64,000 nt of DNA from contig JBILLS010000001.1 in the NCBI GenBank assembly GCA_044375955.1, positions 62,001 through 126,000 of the forward strand, written 5' to 3'. The position numbers and the translations under genes were made by a program. Under the pieces are notes generated by a model, which was not told the origin of the DNA, made no database searches, and saw only the letters and a program-made list of their open reading frames with translations. This stretch comes from VGCC01 sp044375955. Its GTDB lineage: Bacteria; Actinomycetota; Actinomycetes; S36-B12. Below, in pieces: positions 58,831 to 64,000 of this stretch. Positions within the stretch are counted from its first letter, which is position 1. Every line of letters starts with the position of its first letter.

Positions 58831-59964
58831 ATGAATTCGCAACGGGAGGCCATGCCTGACCGGCTCCGCGCCCTCGCGTTGCTGGGAATCGTGGTTGTCA
58901 ACGCACCGCTGCTTGGCATCGTTGGCAGCGAGGGGCTCTCTCAGGAGTCACTGACGGGCCCGATCAACACTTCGGCCGCCTTCCTGATGATTGCCCTCGC
59001 TCAGGGGAAGTTCTATCTCCTGTTCTCGTTTCTATTCGGCTATAGCGCCTCCTACATTCTCAAGGACAACACGCGCGCCAACAGGTTCCGCTTCAGCCGG
59101 AGGCTCCTCGTCCTCGCTGCAATCGGATTCGTGCATGCGGTCTTCTTCTTCATCGGAGACATCCTCATCAGCTACGCACTGCTCGGCTTCGGGCTCCTCG
59201 CGCTCTCCCGACGCTCGGATCGAGCGCTCAAAGTCTGGATAGTGATCACGGCGACTGTCTCGGTCCTCCTGATCACAGCGTCTGTGTCACTGGTCGCACT
59301 GATCCCGGAACCGAGTCCCGGCTTGACCTATCTGGACTCAGCGTTGGCGACTGGATCCTTCGTCGAGGCTGCCGGTGCGCGACTCCAGTCTCTTCCGACC
59401 GTGGTGATCTACGTCCTGCTGACCCAGGGCGGGATGGCCTTCGCCGCATTCCTGCTGGGCCTGCTCGCTTCACGTCACCGATACCTGGCCGAACCGCTCA
59501 CGCACTCGGCGCAATGGCGGCGGATGATGATCGTCGGCCTGTCTGTCGGACTTCCGCTCCAGGTGGTTGCGGCATGGCTGCAAGTCACCTCGATTAGCGC
59601 AGGATCGGTGTACTCCGGAGCCGGCAGCTTGGGGTTGATTCTCGGTTTCTCGACGGCACCGGTGCTGGCTGCAGGCTATGTCGGTGCCTTGGGTTGGATC
59701 CTCAGTCGCAGGCCGGCTTTCCTCCGCACCCTCACTCCCGCAGGTCGGGCTTCACTCACGGTCTACATCGGCGAGTCCGTGCTGCTATCGCTGCTGTTCT
59801 GCGGCTACGGCCTGGGCTTCTACGGAGAGTGGGGCGCTTTCCCGGTCATGCTCGCGGCAGTCCTGTCGTGGGTTCTGCTGGTGCTGTTCGCTCGGCTGTG
59901 GCTCAATCGGTTCCCGCGCGGTCCACTGGAGGAAGTTGTCGCGCGTCTCACGCGACGTGGGTAA
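58831..59964 (+). CDS. DUF418-domain membrane protein (YeiB-like)
   Basis: A 377-residue polytopic protein. It has the DUF418/HGSNAT-like pattern: RLRALALLGIVVVNAPLLGI near the start, FLMIALAQGKFYLLFSFLFGYSAS (QGKFxxLFSFLFG) and a C-terminal DUF418 block ending in LTVYIGESVLLSLLFCGYGLGFYG. Roles are unknown in this family. A second ATG at 58852 (MPDRLRAL) is an alternative start. This gene marks the last high-GC gene before the low-GC cassette. Confidence 0.82.
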   Translation: MNSQREAMPDRLRALALLGIVVVNAPLLGIVGSEGLSQESLTGPINTSAAFLMIALAQGKFYLLFSFLFGYSASYILKDNTRANRFRFSRRLLVLAAIGFVHAVFFFIGDILISYALLGFGLLALSRRSDRALKVWIVITATVSVLLITASVSLVALIPEPSPGLTYLDSALATGSFVEAAGARLQSLPTVVIYVLLTQGGMAFAAFLLGLLASRHRYLAEPLTHSAQWRRMMIVGLSVGLPLQVVAAWLQVTSISAGSVYSGAGSLGLILGFSTAPVLAAGYVGALGWILSRRPAFLRTLTPAGRASLTVYIGESVLLSLLFCGYGLGFYGEWGAFPVMLAAVLSWVLLVLFARLWLNRFPRGPLEEVVARLTRRG

Positions 59965-60122
59965 CTCATGTTCTACGACTGCGCCATGTCCACGAAGCGT
60001 GAGTAGTGCCCCTGGAAGGAAACCGTGATGGTCGCGATTCGTGTACAAGGGATCTTCAGAGCAATTGTCGAACTGACCAGCAGGCAGTGTCAGCATGAGC
60101 TTCTCATTGAACTAGGTAGGCA
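59965..60122. other. Junction with a possible gene remnant, low-GC island boundary
   Basis: The 158 bases between the DUF418 gene and the FAH hydrolase. On the reverse strand a frame through about 60040-59980 reads VSFQGHYSRFVDMAQS and then a stop, a plausible gene C-terminus without a gene upstream. GC falls from here on to the right. A deletion scar or insertion junction would explain it, but no repeat or att-like duplication is obvious. Confidence 0.3.
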
Positions 60123-60980
60123 CTAGGCCTTTTCAACGACTTGCCTTTGCAGACCCAGGCCTTGAATTCCCACCTCCATAACGTCACCTGGTGCCAAGTA
60201 CCTTGGCGGCTTCTTCCCAAGACCAACCCCTGGCGGGGTGCCGGTGTTGATGAGGTCGCCGGGCTCAAGGACCATGAACTGACTGAGATACCAGACGAGG
60301 AAATTGACGGGGAAAATCATCGTCCTGGTCGAACCCTCCTGCATCCTTTCGCCATTGACATCAAGCCACATGTCGAGATCCTGAGCGTCGAGGATCTCAT
60401 CGGGGGTAGCCAGCCATGGTCCACACGGGTTGAAGGAGTCGCATGACTTCCCCTTGACCCACTGACCTCCACGTTCAAGTTGAAATTCCCGTTCGGAAAC
60501 GTCATTGACAATCAGGTATCCCGCAATTGCGTCAGCCGCATCATCGGGAGAAGCGAGATAAGAGACACGTTGTCCTATCACGACGCCTAGCTCTACCTCC
60601 CAATCCGTCTTTCGTGAATTACGGGGGATGAACACCGGGTCATTGGGGCCTGCAATGGTGTTCGGAGCTTTATTGAAAATGATCGGTTCCGCAGGAATCG
60701 ACATGTTTGACTCAATCGCATGGTCCGAATAGTTGAGGCCAACACAAAGGATCTGATGTGGTCGAGATATTGGTGATCCGATTCTCTTTCCCGCTATCGA
60801 TTGCTGAGGTCCCTGGTCGATTCTCCGCCGAATTGCCCTTTGCAGTTCCGGACTACCCAAATTGACGATTGCATCAGCATTGATATCGGGGACGATATCC
60901 GAGATATCGACGAAGACCTCATCATTCACCATGACAGCAGGCGACTCGGCCCCGACCGGTCCAACTCGTGCGAATTTCAC
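60123..60980 (-). CDS. Fumarylacetoacetate hydrolase-family enzyme (diketo-deoxy-fuconate/rhamnonate hydrolase-like)
   Basis: A 285-residue FAH-family enzyme. Metal ligands are E128 and E130 (DWEVELG) and D160 (NDVSER), followed by K176/K178 in WVKGKSCDSF and a GTPPGVGLG loop. The N-terminus (MKFARVGPVGAESPAV) is that of the 2,4-diketo-3-deoxy-L-fuconate and related hydrolases rather than of FAH itself. These cleave the final diketo acid to pyruvate and a hydroxy acid. The start is GTG at 60980, overlapping the lactonase stop (GTGA). It is the last gene of the cassette. Confidence 0.83.
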   Translation of the reverse strand: MKFARVGPVGAESPAVMVNDEVFVDISDIVPDINADAIVNLGSPELQRAIRRRIDQGPQQSIAGKRIGSPISRPHQILCVGLNYSDHAIESNMSIPAEPIIFNKAPNTIAGPNDPVFIPRNSRKTDWEVELGVVIGQRVSYLASPDDAADAIAGYLIVNDVSEREFQLERGGQWVKGKSCDSFNPCGPWLATPDEILDAQDLDMWLDVNGERMQEGSTRTMIFPVNFLVWYLSQFMVLEPGDLINTGTPPGVGLGKKPPRYLAPGDVMEVGIQGLGLQRQVVEKA

Positions 60981-61900
60981 TCGTTCTCTCCTAAGTCGAT
61001 CTTCTGTGAGGCTTCCCGTCGACTGACGTAATCGGGGAAACCGACCTTCAAGTTGACCATCACGGGCAATGGCGCACCCGGTACATGCACCTTGGAAACG
61101 TAGACCGCCCCGTCTTCCGCTCGCTTGCTCTGCTCGGGATTCGCGGTCGTTATTGCGAGGTGGTCAAGTTCGTCTCCAACGAAGCAGCAGGAGGTGACAT
61201 GGGCGGCAGGCACCTCGATCCTTTCCAAGGAATTCCCTCGGAGGTCAAAGCACACAAGCTGACCGCCGGACCAGAACGCAACCCACACACGACCCTTCAC
61301 GTCCATTGCGCATCCGTCAGGGAGTCCCGCTATATGCGAGAGGTCAACGATTCGGGGGGGCGAAGTGACTGTTCCCTCGTCCGGCGAGTAGTCATAGACG
61401 AAGAAGGCCCTTCGCAAGGTATCGATATGCACCATGGTGTGGCCATCAGCCGACCACACCAGGCCGTTGGAGATGCTCAGCCCGGACAAGATTTCGGTGG
61501 ATCCGGCGCGATCCACACGTAGCAAGGATCCGAAACCATCCTGATATTCGCGATGCGTAGTACCGAGGAACAGTCGACCTCGCGAGTCACATCCTCCGTC
61601 ATTGAAGCGAACGTTCACGTCCAAGGGGATATGCCTCACTGGCTCAATTTCAGGCAATATGCCCAAGGCGATCGACCTTTCAAGGGCCACAGCCTGTTGA
61701 CCATCGGCGGTGGAGACAATGCAGCAGACCGATTGAAGGGTCTCAAAGGAACGCAGCTCCCGTGAGGCCCAATTGATCGAGAAGAGTTTTCGACTGTCGA
61801 TGTCAGAAAACCAGAGGATTCCACGCGGATCCCAATAGGGAGATTCCCCTAGGGAGCATCCAGCGTGGGCGACTAGTTCCGCCGTTGTCGTGGGGATCAT
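60977..61900 (-). CDS. SMP-30/gluconolactonase-family lactonase
   Basis: A 307-residue six-bladed beta-propeller lactonase. Metal-site residues are visible: E19 (GESPYWD), N100/D101 (RFNDGGCDSRGRLFLGT), N145 (SISNGLVWS) and D195 (LPDGCAMDVKGRVWVAFW). Such enzymes open aldonolactones to acids. It overlaps the SDR upstream and the FAH enzyme downstream, and fits the lactone-opening step of a non-phosphorylated sugar oxidation route. Confidence 0.85.
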   Translation of the reverse strand: MIPTTTAELVAHAGCSLGESPYWDPRGILWFSDIDSRKLFSINWASRELRSFETLQSVCCIVSTADGQQAVALERSIALGILPEIEPVRHIPLDVNVRFNDGGCDSRGRLFLGTTHREYQDGFGSLLRVDRAGSTEILSGLSISNGLVWSADGHTMVHIDTLRRAFFVYDYSPDEGTVTSPPRIVDLSHIAGLPDGCAMDVKGRVWVAFWSGGQLVCFDLRGNSLERIEVPAAHVTSCCFVGDELDHLAITTANPEQSKRAEDGAVYVSKVHVPGAPLPVMVNLKVGFPDYVSRREASQKIDLGENE

Positions 61901-62649
61901 CGTGCGGTCATGCCGCCGTCGACAACCAGGGCGCTTCCAGTCACAAATGAGTTACGCACCAAGAAGACAACCGCGGCAGCAATTTCGTTCGGGTCACCGA
62001 GTCTTCCGAGTAATTGCCGTTCTTCCATCACTTTTCGCGCCTGCTCCGGCTGTGGGTTGTCAGCCAAGATTCCGTCGATCCAGCCAGTGAGTACCGTTCC
62101 TGGACAAACAGCGTTGACACGTATTCCATCCTTTGCATGATCGACTGCCATGGCTCGAGTAAGCGACACAACAGCACCCTTGGAAGCGCAATAGGCCGCG
62201 CGTGATTCAAGGCCGACGAGCGCGGCCACCGAGGCGATGTTGACGATTGATCCACCACCGCGACTGATCATGTGAGGGACCAGCAGCCGAGAAGTCTCGA
62301 ATATGGCGTGGATGTTTACGTCAAAGATTCGATGCCACTGTTCTCGGGTAGTCGCTACCACATTTGCGGCCACTGCTGTACCTGCATTATTCACGAGAAC
62401 ATCGATCGAAGTCCTGCCGAGCACCTCCGTTAGAGCTGCCTCAAGATTTGCGGCCTCAGCGACGTCCGCGGTAATTCCCTCGACCGCTACCCCCTCATCG
62501 TTGAGCGATGAGACAACCGTGGACAAGGTCTGGTCATCCCTATCGACGAGGACAAGATTCATCTTTTCCGAGGCAAGAGCGAAAGCGATCGAGCGCCCGA
62601 TACCGCTCGCCGCACCGGTCACGAGTGCTGTTTTCTCCACGGCAGCCAC
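61897..62649 (-). CDS. Short-chain dehydrogenase/reductase (sugar or deoxy-aldonate dehydrogenase)
   Basis: A 250-residue classical SDR with TGAASGIGRSIA (10-21), NNAG, catalytic serine in NIASVAAL, YCASK for YxxxK and GSALVVDGG at the end. It could be the sugar dehydrogenase that starts the pathway or the 2-keto-3-deoxy-aldonate dehydrogenase that precedes the FAH step. The start is GTG at 62649, with another GTG at 62640. It lies two bases after the SnoaL-like gene. Confidence 0.82.
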   Translation of the reverse strand: MAAVEKTALVTGAASGIGRSIAFALASEKMNLVLVDRDDQTLSTVVSSLNDEGVAVEGITADVAEAANLEAALTEVLGRTSIDVLVNNAGTAVAANVVATTREQWHRIFDVNIHAIFETSRLLVPHMISRGGGSIVNIASVAALVGLESRAAYCASKGAVVSLTRAMAVDHAKDGIRVNAVCPGTVLTGWIDGILADNPQPEQARKVMEERQLLGRLGDPNEIAAAVVFLVRNSFVTGSALVVDGGMTAR

Positions 62650-62651
62650 CC

Positions 62652-63020
62652 CTACTTCTGGGGAAGCCCAGAGACGTCAAAGTAGGCCCGCACTTCCTTG
62701 AAGCGGTCCCCTTCGAGCTTTATGACATTCACTCCTGATATCGGGTAGCGGACACCCTTCTCGTCGATCAGGACCGCAGACCACTCGACTACCGCGGTAT
62801 CACCATCCCCGTAGTCCCCCACCACCTCGACCTCGAGACCTGGAAACTGCGCGGCCGATTCCTCGTAGTACCTCCGAACTTCATGGTGACCCACAAGGTC
62901 CCATCCTGGGGCAACGAAACGGGCATCGGGTTGGTAATGACGGAGCACTCCGTCTATGTCTCTCGCGCACTCACTTCTCCAGTACGACTCGGCGACTTCT
63001 CTTTGTCTTGACACGTTCAT
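62652..63020 (-). CDS. SnoaL-like / NTF2-fold protein
   Basis: A 122-residue protein with the cystatin-like alpha+beta fold of SnoaL and NTF2: a helix REVAESYWRSECARDIDGVLRHY, then DARFVAPGWDLVGHHEVRRYYEESAAQFPGLEVEV, and a final strand FKEVRAYFDVSGL. Members are polyketide cyclases, isomerases or binding proteins. I chose the ATG at 63020. Its place in a sugar cassette is unusual, and the role is open. Confidence 0.75.
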   Translation of the reverse strand: MNVSRQREVAESYWRSECARDIDGVLRHYQPDARFVAPGWDLVGHHEVRRYYEESAAQFPGLEVEVVGDYGDGDTAVVEWSAVLIDEKGVRYPISGVNVIKLEGDRFKEVRAYFDVSGLPQK

Positions 63021-63057
63021 GCACCTCACAGTGGGTCGCGGAAATTGGAAATGGGAA

Positions 63058-63091
63058 TGGTGGGCGGAGGACACACATCCTCCGCCCACCA
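63058..63091 (-). terminator. Hairpin between binding protein and catabolic genes (attenuator/terminator)
   Basis: A 14-bp stem made of GGTGGGCGGAGGA and its complement (plus one T/A pair), with a CACACA loop on the plus strand. It is 5 bases beyond the stop of the binding-protein gene and 37 bases before the SnoaL-like gene, on the minus-strand transcript. A short run of pyrimidines follows. A partial terminator here would give more binding protein than catabolic enzyme. Confidence 0.7.
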
Positions 63092-63096
63092 CGCGG

Positions 63097-64000
63097 CTAG
63101 AAAGCGCCGCCCGTTTCCTTTTGCTTGGTTATGTACTCGGCGATGTTGGTCTCATCGACCACATAGAGATCCGTGTACAACGGATCCGCAGGTGGAGTGC
63201 AGGTGTTGAGATAGTCGACCATCGCCTGGACGCCGGTCTGGCCGAATCCCCACCATGAGTAGCCGACGAGCTCATTCGCATAGCCCTGATCGACGGCATT
63301 GAGCGCACCCTCCAGTGAATCGAGAGAATTCACGTATCCACCGTCAGCCACGAACTGCTTGAGGTTCGGCATTGAGGCGAGGTCAGCGAAGAACGGCCAC
63401 ATGCCGACAAAGAAGTACCCCTTGAGATCCGGCGTGGCATTGATCTTCGTTTCAACGATCTCGACTGCCTTCTGGACATCATCGAAATTCGGGTCCACCG
63501 AAACAATCTCCAGTTTCGAATTACTGGCAATACCCTCCTTGAAACCAGCAAGTCGTTGCTCGAGATTGAGGGCACCCGGTGTGCCCGTGAGAACGGCCAC
63601 CTGACCACCATCCGGCATCGCCTTCGCCATCAATTCGCCCGCCAACTTGCCTGCTGCGGTCTGGTCAATACCAATATTCGTCAGCCGCTTGGATGCCGGT
63701 GCGTCTGCATCCCAGGTCATGACCGGAATTCCCGCCTCGACAGCCCGGTCAATGCTCGGATCCAGCGCGGACGCGTCGTTCGCGCTGAGAATGATCCCAT
63801 CGACACCTTTTGTCACGAGATCGTCGATGATCTGGCTCTGGGCAGCTGCATCCGTAGTCGCCGGACCTACCCATTCCACGGTGACGTTGCCAAGTTCGGC
63901 AGCCTTGTCCTCTGCACCCTGGCGAGTGATCTCGAATACAGGGTTGTTCAAGGCCTTCGGAACGAAAGCGATAGTGTAAGCATCCTTCGGGGTCGGGCAA
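63097..64000 (-). CDS. Sugar ABC transporter substrate-binding protein (RbsB-like), 5' end cut by window edge
   Basis: The last gene is open at base 64000. The visible 300 residues start CPTPKDAYTIAFVPKALNNPVFEITRQG, a mature binding-protein start, so the missing part should be the signal or lipobox. The domains follow RbsB: GVDGIILSANDASALDPSIDRAVEAGIPVMTWDADAP and a C-terminal QTGVQAMVDYLN. It is a rhamnose/autoinducer-2 type binding protein by look. The other ABC genes are presumably further right. It leads into the SnoaL-SDR-SMP30-FAH genes through a hairpin. Confidence 0.85.
   Translation of the reverse strand, partial: CPTPKDAYTIAFVPKALNNPVFEITRQGAEDKAAELGNVTVEWVGPATTDAAAQSQIIDDLVTKGVDGIILSANDASALDPSIDRAVEAGIPVMTWDADAPASKRLTNIGIDQTAAGKLAGELMAKAMPDGGQVAVLTGTPGALNLEQRLAGFKEGIASNSKLEIVSVDPNFDDVQKAVEIVETKINATPDLKGYFFVGMWPFFADLASMPNLKQFVADGGYVNSLDSLEGALNAVDQGYANELVGYSWWGFGQTGVQAMVDYLNTCTPPADPLYTDLYVVDETNIAEYITKQKETGGAF

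Noticed and set aside
1..64000. tRNA, rRNA, CRISPR, phage or insertion sequence genes
   Set aside because: No tRNA-like cloverleaf ends, no repeat-spacer arrays, no transposase, integrase or phage gene and no terminal inverted repeats were seen.

Overview
The window looks like a chromosomal segment of a high-GC Gram-positive bacterium (Actinomycetota). Hand counts give about 65% GC in the core. Evidence for the phylum: the decaprenyl-phosphoarabinose (arabinan) genes dprE1, dprE2 and the UbiA-type phosphoribosyltransferase; a FadE5-like acyl-CoA dehydrogenase; a DosR/DevR-like regulator; a mycothiol-type maleylpyruvate isomerase-fold protein; and the typical actinobacterial order hrcA-dnaJ-rsmE-HIT-phoH-ybeY-corC-CDA-like-era-recO-uppS. 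I cannot fix the order or genus.

Layout. 0-5 kb: a leftward cluster with a membrane protein, ubiA, dprE1, dprE2, a small membrane protein and a truncated alkane hydroxylase (alkB). 5-10.7 kb: fadE5-like gene behind a perfect palindrome, copC, a copD-ctaG fusion, a rhodanese lipoprotein whose start codon lies in a CsoR/CstR-like operator, and a secreted L,D-transpeptidase-like protein. 10.6-20.9 kb: mixed metabolism (nitrilase, DinB/MDMPI fold, orphan DosR-like regulator, EamA transporter, HisC-like aminotransferase, secreted glycoside hydrolase, then a leftward argF-aminotransferase-SDR group). 20.9-23.9 kb: a zinc uptake operon (znuA, znuB, znuC, zur) behind a Zur-like box. 23.9-32.7 kb: an eleven-gene leftward heat-shock/RNA/cell-wall operon behind a near-perfect CIRCE element. 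32.7-44.2 kb: a TauE/SafE exporter, then hemW, lepA, rpsT, holA, comEC, comEA, degV and leuS.

44.3-64 kb is an accessory sugar region. One rightward operon encodes a rhamnulokinase-like kinase, two SDRs and a class II aldolase. A seven-gene leftward operon encodes a PfkB kinase, a LacI regulator, a FGGY kinase, a LacD/YihT-like class I aldolase and an ABC importer with a single-domain ATPase. It is preceded by two identical 16-bp repeats 32 bp apart, and its first gene seems to need a non-canonical start codon. A last leftward cassette (periplasmic binding protein, SnoaL-like protein, SDR, SMP-30 lactonase, FAH-family hydrolase) has clearly lower GC and resembles a non-phosphorylated deoxysugar (fucose/rhamnose type) oxidation route. 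It was probably acquired horizontally.

No tRNA, rRNA, CRISPR array, phage or insertion sequence was recognised. No stretch longer than 300 bases lacks a gene; many neighbours overlap by 1-4 bases (ATGA, GTGA or TGATG), which suggests translational coupling.
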